From the NCBI GenBank assembly GCA_037045145.1, contig JBAOIA010000012.1, forward strand, positions 496,001 through 560,000: DNA of 64,000 bases. The letters are read 5' to 3'. Source of the DNA: Bacteroidia bacterium (GTDB lineage: Bacteria; Bacteroidota; Bacteroidia; AKYH767-A; OLB10). Each line of letters begins with the position of its first letter. The first letter of the stretch is position 1. The notes beneath the pieces were generated by a model. The model was not told where the DNA came from and ran no database searches. It saw only the letters and a list, made by a program, of their open reading frames with translations. Positions 54,033 through 62,117 of this stretch are shown here, piece after piece. Made by a program: the position numbers and the translations under genes.

Positions 54033-54800
54033 TTATTTCTTATCTCCTCTTGGACGTCCGCCTCTTCTGCCGCCACGATCATTTCCACCACGTTCTCTTT
54101 CTTGTCTTCTGTCGCCACCGCCTGCATTCTGCTTTGGTGTTGAGTTCATACCAATATTAGGAGAAAGATCTCTTTTGCCAAATACTTCGCCTTTGCAAAT
54201 CCAAACTTTTACACCAATCTTACCATAAGATGTCTGAGCGTCTGCAATGGCAAAATCAATATCGGCACGGAAAGTATGCAATGGAATACGACCTTCTTTG
54301 TATTGTTCTGTACGAGCCATCTCTGCTCCACCGATACGGCCGGCACACATAATTTTTATTCCTTCTGCTCCCATACGCATGCTTGAAGCTATTGCCATCT
54401 TAATTGCACGTCTGTATGAAATACGAGCTTCAATTTGTTTGGCAACACCATCAGCTACTAACTGTGCATCGAGTTCAGGGCGTTTAATTTCAAATATGTT
54501 TATCTGCACTTCTTTCTTGGTAATCTTCTTAATTTCTTCTTTAAGCTTATCTACCTCTGATCCTCCTTTACCGATAACAATACCCGGACGTGCAGTATGT
54601 ACTGTTGCAGTAATAAGTTTTAGTGTGCGCTCTATAATAATACGGGCAACTCCACCTTTTGCCAAACGTGCATGCAGATAGTTGCGGATTTTTTCGTCCT
54701 CTACCAGACGGTCAGAATAGTTTTTTCCGCCATACCAGTTTGAGTCCCATCCACGGATGATTCCCAGTCTATTTCCTATCGGGTGTGCTTTTTGTCCCAT
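54033..54800 (-). CDS. rpsC: Ribosomal protein S3 with RG-rich tail
   Basis: A 255-residue protein of the mRNA entry channel. The KH domain is visible (ARPGIVIGKGGSEVDKLKE, about 65) and the C-terminal S3 domain ends near VWICKGEVFGKRD (about 210). A roughly 35-residue Arg/Gly-rich tail (GGGDRRQERERGG and on) follows, longer than E. coli S3 (233). Such tails are usual in Bacteroidota and probably bind RNA. It directly abuts rplV with no gap. Confidence 0.97.
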   Translation of the reverse strand: MGQKAHPIGNRLGIIRGWDSNWYGGKNYSDRLVEDEKIRNYLHARLAKGGVARIIIERTLKLITATVHTARPGIVIGKGGSEVDKLKEEIKKITKKEVQINIFEIKRPELDAQLVADGVAKQIEARISYRRAIKMAIASSMRMGAEGIKIMCAGRIGGAEMARTEQYKEGRIPLHTFRADIDFAIADAQTSYGKIGVKVWICKGEVFGKRDLSPNIGMNSTPKQNAGGGDRRQERERGGNDRGGRRGGRPRGDKK

Positions 54801-55241
54801 TTATGCTTCTGTATTTTCAGTTACTTGTTGTGTGTTTTCTTCTTTTTTATTGACAGTGTCAACTAATAAGGTAATGTGGTTTGAACGCTTACGAATTCTG
54901 TAACCTCTGCCTTGTGGTGCCGGGCGTAGTCTTTTAAGCTGACGGGCACTGTCCACATAAACTTTAGATACGATTAATGGCTGTTCTTCAATACGAACAC
55001 CTTCGTTTTTTGCCTGCCAGTTATTAATTGCTGACAACAACAATTTATACATACTGCCGGCAGCTTCCTTTTTACTGAATTTAAGCAAGCCCAAAGCGAG
55101 ATCAACTTTCTTACCTCTGATCATGTCGGCTACCAGTCGCATTTTTCTTGGTGAGGTAGGACAATTATTCAACCTGGCAATGTAGGTTGTTTTCATTTCT
55201 TCTTTGCGTGCGTCTGCCGCTATTTTCTTTCTTGCTCCCAT
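54801..55241 (-). CDS. rplV: Ribosomal protein L22
   Basis: A 146-residue protein lining the exit tunnel (NCPTSPRKMRLVADMIRGKK, LRPAPQGRGYRIRKRSNHIT; the beta-hairpin loop looks wild type). The start shown overlaps the rpsS stop by one base; an in-frame ATG 15 codons later (MKTTYIARLNN) matches the usual L22 N terminus and is a possible alternative. Confidence 0.95.
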   Translation of the reverse strand: MGARKKIAADARKEEMKTTYIARLNNCPTSPRKMRLVADMIRGKKVDLALGLLKFSKKEAAGSMYKLLLSAINNWQAKNEGVRIEEQPLIVSKVYVDSARQLKRLRPAPQGRGYRIRKRSNHITLLVDTVNKKEENTQQVTENTEA

Positions 55242-55513
55242 TATTTCTTATCTTTATTACCAGCATGTCCTCTGAAAGTACGGGTTGGTGCAAATTCGCC
55301 TAATTTGTGTCCAACCATATTTTCTGTTACATATACAGGGATAAACTTATTACCATTGTGAACTGCAAATGTATGTCCAACAAAATCGGGTGATATCAAA
55401 GAGCGTCTGCTCCATGTTTTGATTACCGTCTTCTTTTTACCCTCACTCATTGACGCAACTTTTCCTTCTAGTTTAGCATCAATGAAAGGGCCTTTTTTTA
55501 GTGAACGACTCAT
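55241..55513 (-). CDS. rpsS: Ribosomal protein S19
   Basis: A 90-residue protein of the 30S head (MSRSLKKGPFIDAKLEGKV, KTWSRRSLISPDFVGHTFAV, GEFAPTRTFRGHAG). It is 45 bases after rplB. Confidence 0.97.
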   Translation of the reverse strand: MSRSLKKGPFIDAKLEGKVASMSEGKKKTVIKTWSRRSLISPDFVGHTFAVHNGNKFIPVYVTENMVGHKLGEFAPTRTFRGHAGNKDKK

Positions 55514-55558
55514 TTATTTTATATTATTAGCTTGAAGCTTATTATTATTTATGGTGAA

Positions 55559-56383
55559 TTATTTCTTTCTTCTTTCTATGATATGTTTATTGCTTTGATT
55601 TTTCAGCTTACGGGTTTTCTTACCTTTAGCTAACAAACCTTTGCGCGAACGCGGATGACCTCCTGACGCACGACCTTCGCCACCACCCATTGGGTGATCA
55701 ACAGGGTTCATTGCCACACCACGAACTCTTGGTCTTCTGCCTTTCCAGCGGTTGCGGCCTGCTTTTCCGGCACTTTCTTTATTATGGTCTGAATTTGATA
55801 CAGAACCAATAGTTGCTACACATGTCGAAAGCACCATTCTTGTTTCACCGGAAGGCATTTTTAAAATAGCATATTTTCCATCGCGAGCTGTTAATTGCGC
55901 ATACGAACCGGCACTTCTTGCCATTTTTCCACCCTGACCGGGACGTAATTCAATGTTATGTACAATTGTACCTAATGGCATGTCTTTCAACATCATAGCG
56001 TTACCCACTTCAGGTGATGCTTTATCTCCGGAAAGAATAGTTTGACCAACTGTTAAGCCTGTTGGAGCAAGTATATATCTCTTTTCACCATCGGCATAAT
56101 GAACTAATGCAATACGTGCCGTACGGTTAGGATCGTACTCAATAGTTGCCACTTTGCCCGGAACACCATCTTTATTGCGCTTAAAGTCAATAATTCTATA
56201 TATCTTACGATGACCTCCGCCAATATAGCGCATGGTCATTTTACCTGTATTATTTCTTCCACCTTTGCGATTGATACGCTCTGTTAAGGCCTTTTCAGGT
56301 TCGTTTGTTGTAATATTAGAATGATCTGGCGCAATTAAAAAGCGCTGACCTGGTGTAATGGGATTAAATTTCTTGATTGCCAT
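55559..56383 (-). CDS. rplB: Ribosomal protein L2
   Basis: A 274-residue protein required for peptidyl transferase assembly and subunit joining (MAIKKFNPITPGQRFLI; GRNNTGKMTMRYIGGGHRK; catalytic-region His within GVAMNPVDHPMGGGEGRASG). It is 10 bases after rplW. No anomalies. Confidence 0.98.
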   Translation of the reverse strand: MAIKKFNPITPGQRFLIAPDHSNITTNEPEKALTERINRKGGRNNTGKMTMRYIGGGHRKIYRIIDFKRNKDGVPGKVATIEYDPNRTARIALVHYADGEKRYILAPTGLTVGQTILSGDKASPEVGNAMMLKDMPLGTIVHNIELRPGQGGKMARSAGSYAQLTARDGKYAILKMPSGETRMVLSTCVATIGSVSNSDHNKESAGKAGRNRWKGRRPRVRGVAMNPVDHPMGGGEGRASGGHPRSRKGLLAKGKKTRKLKNQSNKHIIERRKK

Positions 56384-56393
56384 TGTTTAATTT

Positions 56394-56684
56394 TTAGATG
56401 CTTGCGTAAAAATCAATTGTTTCGCCCTTAGCTACGGTAATGTAAGCTTTCTTTTGACCACCTTTTTTACCTTGCAGAATACCAGCTTTGGTAAAACGGG
56501 TTTTTGATTTTACAGCATTATTCACTGTATTTACACTCACAACATTGACATTGTAAAGCTTCTCAATGGCAGCTTTGATTTCAATTTTGTTTGCGTTTTT
56601 ATCTACGATAAACGCATATTGCCCGAGTTTTTCGGACTTCTGCGTCATTTTTTCAGTAATAACTGGCTTCTTTAAGATGCTCAT
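56394..56684 (-). CDS. rplW: Ribosomal protein L23
   Basis: A 96-residue exit-tunnel protein (ILKKPVITEKMTQKSEKLGQ, VDKNANKIEIKAAIEKLYNV), binding site for trigger factor and SRP. The start overlaps the rplD stop by 4 bases (ATGA-type coupling). Confidence 0.97.
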   Translation of the reverse strand: MSILKKPVITEKMTQKSEKLGQYAFIVDKNANKIEIKAAIEKLYNVNVVSVNTVNNAVKSKTRFTKAGILQGKKGGQKKAYITVAKGETIDFYASI

Positions 56685-57310
56685 TTGTTTAATATTTTTT
56701 CAATTACCGGCAAAGCGCCTTCTTCTAACACCAAGTTTTGCGCATTAAGAATATCGTAAGTGTTTATTTCTGAGGCACTTAATACTTTACTGCGTTGCAA
56801 ATTTCGGGAGGACAAAAATAAATTTTTATTGGTATCTCCGGTCACCACCAAAACTTTTTTATTAGCAAGTTCCAATTGCTTCAAAATATTTACCACTTCA
56901 CTGGTTTTTGGTGCTTCCATTGATACATTCTCAACAATGGTTATGTTGTTATCTTTTGCTTTATAGCTAAGAGCGGAAATACGAGCCAGACGTTTTACTT
57001 TTTTATTCATTTTGAAGGTGTAATCGCGAGGTTGCGGGCCGAAAACACGTCCACCACCTACGAAAAGTGGCGATTTCATACTTCCTGCACGTGCTCCTCC
57101 GGTTCCCTTCTGGCGTTTCAACTTCTTAGTTGTACCGGAAACTTCGTTACGTTGCTTTGATTTATGGGTACCCTGACGTGCATTAGCCATGATGCTTTTT
57201 ACATCGAGCCATATAGCATGATCATTTGGTTTGGCATCAAAGATTTCGCTATTAAGCGTTACTTTTCTTCCAGTAGCCTGACCGTTTCTTTGTTTAATTT
57301 CTAATTCCAT
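56681..57310 (-). CDS. rplD: Ribosomal protein L4
   Basis: A 209-residue protein whose extended loop reaches the tunnel constriction (GTKK-type loop with KRQKGTGGARAGSMKSPLFVGG at about 68-89; key GTGGAR). In E. coli L4 represses the S10 operon; no equivalent leader hairpin is visible before rpsJ here. It is 5 bases after rplC. Confidence 0.97.
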   Translation of the reverse strand: MELEIKQRNGQATGRKVTLNSEIFDAKPNDHAIWLDVKSIMANARQGTHKSKQRNEVSGTTKKLKRQKGTGGARAGSMKSPLFVGGGRVFGPQPRDYTFKMNKKVKRLARISALSYKAKDNNITIVENVSMEAPKTSEVVNILKQLELANKKVLVVTGDTNKNLFLSSRNLQRSKVLSASEINTYDILNAQNLVLEEGALPVIEKILNK

Positions 57311-57315
57311 TTCGC

Positions 57316-57933
57316 TTAAAATTCTACTTTAATATATGAACCTTTAGCACCTGGTACAGCGCCTTTTATGATTAAAATATTATGCTCAGGCATAACTTTT
57401 AAAATTTGCAGATTTTGAATCTTCACCTGTTCATCGCCCATGTGACCAGTTAGCCTCTTTCCCGGAAGTACACGAGAAGGAAACGATGATGCTCCCATAG
57501 AACCGGGGGCTCTCAATCTGTTGTGCTGACCGTGCGTTGCACCTCCCACACCGGCAAAGTTGTGTCGTTTAATAACACCCTGAAAACCTTTACCTTTTGA
57601 GGTTCCAACCACATCGCAAAATTCGCCTTCGGGACAGATATCAACTTTGATAACATCTCCAAGTTTTACCTCTGTAGTAAAGCCTTTAAACTCTACTACC
57701 TTGCGCTTAAATGAGCTGTTTGATTTCTTAAAATGACCTTGCAGCGCTTTTGTTGTATGCTTTTCTTTTTTGTCATCAAAAGCTAACTGTACGGCATCAT
57801 AGCCATCAGTTGCTACTGATTTAACCTGGGTTACAACACATGGTCCTGCTTCAATTACTGTGCAAGCAATGTTTTTACCCTCAGCATTAAACATGCTGGT
57901 CATTCCTATTTTCTTTCCTATTATTCCGGACAT
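57316..57933 (-). CDS. rplC: Ribosomal protein L3
   Basis: A 205-residue 50S assembly initiator (MSGIIGKKIGMTSMFNAEGK; GKGFQGVIKRHNFAGVGGAT; methylated-Gln region GATHGQHNRLRAPGS). It is 23 bases after rpsJ. Confidence 0.97.
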   Translation of the reverse strand: MSGIIGKKIGMTSMFNAEGKNIACTVIEAGPCVVTQVKSVATDGYDAVQLAFDDKKEKHTTKALQGHFKKSNSSFKRKVVEFKGFTTEVKLGDVIKVDICPEGEFCDVVGTSKGKGFQGVIKRHNFAGVGGATHGQHNRLRAPGSMGASSFPSRVLPGKRLTGHMGDEQVKIQNLQILKVMPEHNILIIKGAVPGAKGSYIKVEF

Positions 57934-57956
57934 TGTTCTTTACTTTAAGGGTTTAA

Positions 57957-58262
57957 CTATACTTTTATTTCAACCTCAACACCACTTGGTAACTCCAGTT
58001 TCATGAGCGCATCAACAGTTTTGGAGGTTGAGCTGTATATATCCAACAAGCGCTTATAAGAGCATAACTGAAACTGTTCTCTTGCCTTTTTATTTACGTG
58101 TGGCGAGCGAAGTACTGTATAAATCTTCTTCTCAGTCGGAAGAGGAATGGGTCCGCTGATCACTGCTCCCGTAGTCTTAACGGTTTTTACGATTTTCTCT
58201 GCTGACTTGTCAACGAGATTGTAATCGTAAGATTTGAGCTTTATTCGGATTCGCTGATTCAT
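57957..58262 (-). CDS. rpsJ: Ribosomal protein S10
   Basis: A 101-residue 30S protein, also NusE in antitermination (QRIRIKLKSYDYNLVDKSAEK; GPIPLPTEKKIYTVLRSPHV). It follows fusA by 36 bases with no tuf between, unlike E. coli where tufA separates the str and S10 operons. Confidence 0.97.
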   Translation of the reverse strand: MNQRIRIKLKSYDYNLVDKSAEKIVKTVKTTGAVISGPIPLPTEKKIYTVLRSPHVNKKAREQFQLCSYKRLLDIYSSTSKTVDALMKLELPSGVEVEIKV

Positions 58263-58298
58263 TTATATATTATTTAATTTCTTATTTTAAACCTACAA

Positions 58299-60422
58299 TT
58301 ATGCTTTTTCTAATTTACCTTTTACCTTGGCAATTACTTCTTCGGCAATGGCACGAGGACACTCTGTATAGTGAGAGAACTCCATACTTGATGAAGCACG
58401 GCCTGAAGTGATGGTACGCAACGTTGTTACATATCCAAACATTTCAGAAAGCGGAACTTTTGCTTTGATAACCTGTGCTCCTGCACGGGTGTCCATACCT
58501 TCCATCTGTCCACGTCTTCTGTTAAGGTCGCCCATAACATCTCCCATGTATTCATCAGGCGTAACTACTTCTACTTTCATGATTGGCTCAAGCAATATTG
58601 GTTTTGCTTTTGCACAAGCATCTTTATAAGCAAGTTTGGCTGCAATTTCAAATGATAATGCATCAGAGTCAACAGCGTGGAATGAACCATCTGTTAAAAC
58701 TACTTTAAGGCTGCTTAACGGATAACCGGCAAGAACACCATTTACCATAGCGGCTTTGAATCCTTTTTCGATTGATGGGATAAACTCCTTTGGAATGTTA
58801 CCACCTGTAATTTGGTTCACAAACTGAAGGCTTGATTTGTTAGCTACCGGATCAAAATCTTCATCAACAGGACCTAAAGTAAACTGTATATCGGCAAACT
58901 TACCACGACCACCGGTTTGCTTTTTGTAAACCTCACGATGTGATACATTACCCGTAATTGCTTCTTTATAAGAAACCTCTGGTGCACCCTGATTACATTC
59001 TACTTTAAATTCTCTTTTCAGACGGTCAACAATAATTTCGAGGTGAAGTTCACCCATACCACTGATGATTGTCTGACCTGTCTCTTCGTCAGTTTTTACA
59101 CGGAACGTTGGATCCTCTTCAGCTAATTTACTCAATGCAGTTCCTAACTTCTCAGTGTCAACCTGAGTTTTTGGTTCAATAGCCAAACCGATAACTGCTT
59201 CAGGAAATTGCATTGCTTCAAGTACAATTGGTGCATTTTCTGCACAAAGGGTATCACCGGTTTTAATATCTTTAAATCCTACTGCTGCACCAATATCACC
59301 GGCCTCGATAAAAGGAATCTGGTTTTGTTTATTGGCATGCATCTGGAAGATACGAGAAATACGTTCTTTATTACCTGAACGAGAATTTAGCACATAGGAA
59401 CCTGACTCCAAACGTCCGGCATAAGCACGGAAATATGCCAAACGACCTACGAAAGGATCTGTAGCAATCTTAAATGCCAATGCTGTGAAAGGCTCTTTTA
59501 CATCAGGTTTACGGCTTACAGGCTCGCCATTATCGGGATTTGTTCCGGTAATATTATCTTTATCAACAGGACTAGGTAATAATTCCATTACCAAGTCAAG
59601 CATTGTTTGAACACCTTTATTCTTAAAGGATGATCCACAAACCATTGGAACAACTTTTCCTGCAATACATGATTTTCTTAATGCATCAAGAATTTCGCGC
59701 TCTGTAATACTATTTGGGTCATCGAAATACTTCTCCATTAACTTATCATCAAACTCGGCAATTGACTCAAGAAGCTTTTCTCTGAGTTCTTTTGCTTCGT
59801 CCAATATTTCGGCAGGAATAGGAACTTCTGTAAATGTCATCCCCTGATCGTGCTCATTCCAAACAATACCTTTAAAGTTTATCAAATCAACCACACCTTT
59901 AAAGTGCTCTTCTGCACCAATTGGCAATTGCAATGGCACGGCATTACCGCCAAGCATTTCACGAACCTGCTTAACCACATTTAAAAAGTCGGCACCGGCA
60001 CGGTCCATTTTGTTAACAAAACAAAGTCTTGTAACGTTATAGTTATTCGCTAAGCGCCAGTTTGTTTCTGATTGAGGTTCAACACCATCAACAGCAGAAA
60101 ACAAGAATACCAAACCATCCAGAATACGTAGTGAACGATTTACCTCAACGGTAAAGTCAACGTGTCCGGGAGTATCAATAATGTTTACTTTATATTTATT
60201 GTTACGGTAATTCCAAAAGCAGGTAGTTGCCGCTGATGTAATGGTAATACCACGCTCCTGCTCCTGAACCATCCAGTCCATAGTAGCAGCACCATCGTGA
60301 ACCTCGCCTAACTTATGGTTTACACCTGTATAGTAAAGGATACGCTCTGTTGTAGTAGTCTTACCTGCATCAATGTGTGCAGCAATACCAATATTTCTTG
60401 TATATCTTAAATCGTTTGCCAT
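58299..60422 (-). CDS. fusA: Elongation factor G
   Basis: A 707-residue translocation GTPase. G1 AHIDAGKTTTTERIL (about 17), G3 DTPGHVDF (about 88) and G4 NKMDRAG (about 142) are intact, and the switch I sequence has DWMVQEQERGITITSAAT. Domains II-V follow (GSFHAVDSDALSFEIAA in domain IV). Length and order are typical for EF-G1. It is 21 bases after rpsG. Confidence 0.98.
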   Translation of the reverse strand: MANDLRYTRNIGIAAHIDAGKTTTTERILYYTGVNHKLGEVHDGAATMDWMVQEQERGITITSAATTCFWNYRNNKYKVNIIDTPGHVDFTVEVNRSLRILDGLVFLFSAVDGVEPQSETNWRLANNYNVTRLCFVNKMDRAGADFLNVVKQVREMLGGNAVPLQLPIGAEEHFKGVVDLINFKGIVWNEHDQGMTFTEVPIPAEILDEAKELREKLLESIAEFDDKLMEKYFDDPNSITEREILDALRKSCIAGKVVPMVCGSSFKNKGVQTMLDLVMELLPSPVDKDNITGTNPDNGEPVSRKPDVKEPFTALAFKIATDPFVGRLAYFRAYAGRLESGSYVLNSRSGNKERISRIFQMHANKQNQIPFIEAGDIGAAVGFKDIKTGDTLCAENAPIVLEAMQFPEAVIGLAIEPKTQVDTEKLGTALSKLAEEDPTFRVKTDEETGQTIISGMGELHLEIIVDRLKREFKVECNQGAPEVSYKEAITGNVSHREVYKKQTGGRGKFADIQFTLGPVDEDFDPVANKSSLQFVNQITGGNIPKEFIPSIEKGFKAAMVNGVLAGYPLSSLKVVLTDGSFHAVDSDALSFEIAAKLAYKDACAKAKPILLEPIMKVEVVTPDEYMGDVMGDLNRRRGQMEGMDTRAGAQVIKAKVPLSEMFGYVTTLRTITSGRASSSMEFSHYTECPRAIAEEVIAKVKGKLEKA

Positions 60423-60443
60423 TTGAATAGTGTCTCTCTGCTT

Positions 60444-60911
60444 TTATACTTTAAAATGTGAGAATGCTTTGTTCGCTTCAGCCATACGGTGTGTATCATC
60501 TTTCTTCTTAACTGCTGCTCCTTCGCCTTTTGCTGCTGCTATTATTTCTCCGGCCAAGCGGTCAGACATAGACTTCTCATTACGTGAGCGTGCATATCCT
60601 ACCAGCCACTTAATGCCCAATGCCGTTCTGCGTGTAGGACGAACTTCTGATGGTATCTGAAATGTAGCTCCACCAACCCTGCGGCTGCGAACCTCTACCA
60701 ATGGCATCACATTATTTAATGCTTTTCTCCATTGCTCCAATCCGTCCTCCTGTGTTTTTTCAGTAACCTTTTCTAAAGCATCATAAAAAATCTGATAGGC
60801 AGTTCCTTTTTTACCGGACTCCATCATACCATTTACGAAACGTGTTACCTGTTGATCATTATATCTTGGATCAGGCAATAAAATCCTTTTCTTGGGTTTC
60901 GACTTTCTCAT
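60444..60911 (-). CDS. rpsG: Ribosomal protein S7
   Basis: A 155-residue head-assembly protein (MRKSKPKKRILLPDPRYNDQ; NVMPLVEVRSRRVGGATFQI; GIKWLVGYARSRNEKSM). It is 30 bases after rpsL. In E. coli S7 represses the str operon; no matching site is evident. Confidence 0.98.
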   Translation of the reverse strand: MRKSKPKKRILLPDPRYNDQQVTRFVNGMMESGKKGTAYQIFYDALEKVTEKTQEDGLEQWRKALNNVMPLVEVRSRRVGGATFQIPSEVRPTRRTALGIKWLVGYARSRNEKSMSDRLAGEIIAAAKGEGAAVKKKDDTHRMAEANKAFSHFKV

Positions 60912-60941
60912 CTATGAAATTTTAAACTGAAACTTTTCTGA

Positions 60942-61337
60942 TTATTTTTTAGCTGCAGGGGCACCGGCTTTAGGCTTCTTGGTTCCGTATTTACTTCTGC
61001 GCTGATTACGTCCTTCTACACCTGAGGTATCTAATGCACCACGCACAATATGGTATCTAACTCCGGGAAGGTCTTTTACCCTGCCGCCACGGATTAATAC
61101 AATAGAGTGCTCCTGGAGATTGTGACCTTCTCCGGGAATATATGCTGTTACTTCAAATTTGTTGGTTAAACGTACACGGGCCACCTTGCGTAATGCAGAG
61201 TTTGGCTTTTTGGGTGTTGTTGTGTAAACACGTGTACAAACCCCTCTTCTCTGGGGGCAGGATGTTAAGGCCGGGGACTTGCTTTTGTCCTCAATTTTAG
61301 AGCGGCCTATGCGTATTAATTGTTGTATTGTAGGCAT
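60942..61337 (-). CDS. rpsL: Ribosomal protein S12
   Basis: A 131-residue decoding-centre protein. The ATG at 61335-61337 (MPTIQQLIRIGRSK) is the family start; an ATG 9 codons upstream lies in the leader. The loop TTPKKPNSALRKVARV carries the wild-type Lys (position 43 class) and LPGVRYHIVRGALD the wild-type second loop, so no streptomycin-resistance change is seen. It is the first gene of the super-operon, with a promoter directly ahead. Confidence 0.98.
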   Translation of the reverse strand: MPTIQQLIRIGRSKIEDKSKSPALTSCPQRRGVCTRVYTTTPKKPNSALRKVARVRLTNKFEVTAYIPGEGHNLQEHSIVLIRGGRVKDLPGVRYHIVRGALDTSGVEGRNQRRSKYGTKKPKAGAPAAKK

Positions 61338-61359
61338 CTTAATTATCCAATATGTTAAT

Positions 61360-61374
61360 CCCAACTTTTTTGGG
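61360..61374 (-). promoter_or_regulatory. Leader hairpin between the promoter and rpsL
   Basis: CCCAA (minus-strand 61374-61370), loop AAAAG, TTGGG (61364-61360) form a 5-pair stem within the short leader between the -7 box and the rpsL ATG. It could stabilise or regulate the transcript; it is too short for confidence. Confidence 0.35.
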
Positions 61375-61378
61375 ACTG

Positions 61379-61408
61379 CAAATGTAGAGATTCTTTTTAG
61401 AATTACAA
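61379..61408 (-). promoter_or_regulatory. Promoter of the ribosomal super-operon, TTG-N19-TACATTTG
   Basis: On the minus strand TTG (61408-61406) and TACATTTG (61386-61379) are 19 bases apart, a full match to the Bacteroidota -33/-7 promoter, and lie about 40 bases before the rpsL ATG. It is the only strong promoter seen upstream of the cluster. Confidence 0.7.
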
Positions 61409-61980
61409 CTAATTGAAAAAGATTTTTTTAAGAATTTCTTCAAATGGCTATCGTGTTGGTAATCAATTATATTTGTGAAATAATCGAAATTGACTTTTTC
61501 ATATCCTGACAAATTACCACTACTTTCAGGCTAAAAATATTCTTCATTTTGTTAAAACAGTCATCAAAACTATTGTCAATTAAACATACGAGCATTACGA
61601 CAAAACCATGAAGAAGTCATTCACTATAAAATCGGGGTTAACTGCTATTCGACATGGCTTTAGTAAAACATAGTTTTAAAAGGCAAGCATGTATTTTCTA
61701 TTTATAAAACAACCATGTGGCTTATTGATTTGGTTTTAGTAAATAGTTTGAGCCTTTTGGACTGAAACCAGATTGAAAGTATCACCGGTCTTTTAGCCAT
61801 GAAACAGCTTTGGCAAAGCAAGTAACAACATCGGATTCAATGAAAGTATCACCGACCTTTTGGCCTTGAAACAGCTATCAGGTGATAAAAACCTGCTTAC
61901 TAACATGACATATACCCCTAAGGTAAAAAAACTAAGTAAAATACAAAGCCCGCTAGACAAAACAGGATTTGAAAAAAAAA
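61409..61980. other. Long non-coding stretch with short degenerate repeats
   Basis: About 570 bases with no supported gene. It contains an isolated TATATTTG (61468-61475), a 21-codon mini-frame (61608-61673), two partial copies of TTTAGTAAA...ATAGTTT (61661-61677 and 61734-61749) and the repeat set at 61754-61876. It looks like decayed sequence between the ribosomal operon and the accessory end. Confidence 0.5.
61774..61876 (+). repeat. Two 36-base direct repeats (plus a partial third copy upstream)
   Basis: 61774-61809 and 61841-61876 match at 32 of 36 positions (both begin TGAAAGTATCACCG and end TGAAACAGCT). A partial copy, CTTTTGGACTGAAACCAG, lies at 61754-61771. In one frame each full copy reads ESIT-x-LLA-x-KQL, so they may be remnants of coding repeats. 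Confidence 0.65.
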
Positions 61981-62011
61981 TTTGTACAATTGCCACATAC
62001 AGCTATATTTG
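61981..62011 (+). promoter_or_regulatory. Promoter TTTG-N19-TATATTTG for the T9SS cargo gene
   Basis: TTTG (61981-61984) and TATATTTG (62004-62011) separated by 19 bases are an exact match to the Bacteroidota promoter consensus. The expected transcript start is near 62018, giving a leader of about 100 bases. Confidence 0.7.
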
Positions 62012-62020
62012 TGCAGTATT

Positions 62021-62047
62021 CAGCATGTTTTAGCTGAAAATATGCTG
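62021..62047 (+). promoter_or_regulatory. Hairpin at the start of the 5' leader
   Basis: CAGCATGTTTT (62021-62031) pairs with AAAATATGCTG (62037-62047) over 11 positions with one G-T pair and a 5-base loop. It starts a few bases after the predicted transcript start and has no T-run, so it is a leader stem-loop (mRNA stability or control) rather than a terminator. Confidence 0.5.
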
Positions 62048-62117
62048 ATATTTAAATGTTATCAGCCATTCTTTGGCGGCAGTGCAAACTTGAACAGCAA
62101 TTAAAAAAAGGGACGTT

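Noticed and set aside
54247..54681. 144-codon frame opposite rpsC, and a 164-codon frame at 29298-29792 opposite the dehydrogenase
   Set aside because: Both are antisense shadows of clearly conserved genes and have no motif of their own.
61754..61876. Possible mini CRISPR array
   Set aside because: Copies are imperfect, spacing is irregular (36 then 67 bases), two of the copies are adjacent without a true spacer, and no cas genes are near.
61793..61996. 67-codon minus-strand frame with hydrophobic product
   Set aside because: It lies across the degenerate repeats and overlaps the strong plus-strand promoter; A/T-rich DNA readily gives hydrophobic chance products.
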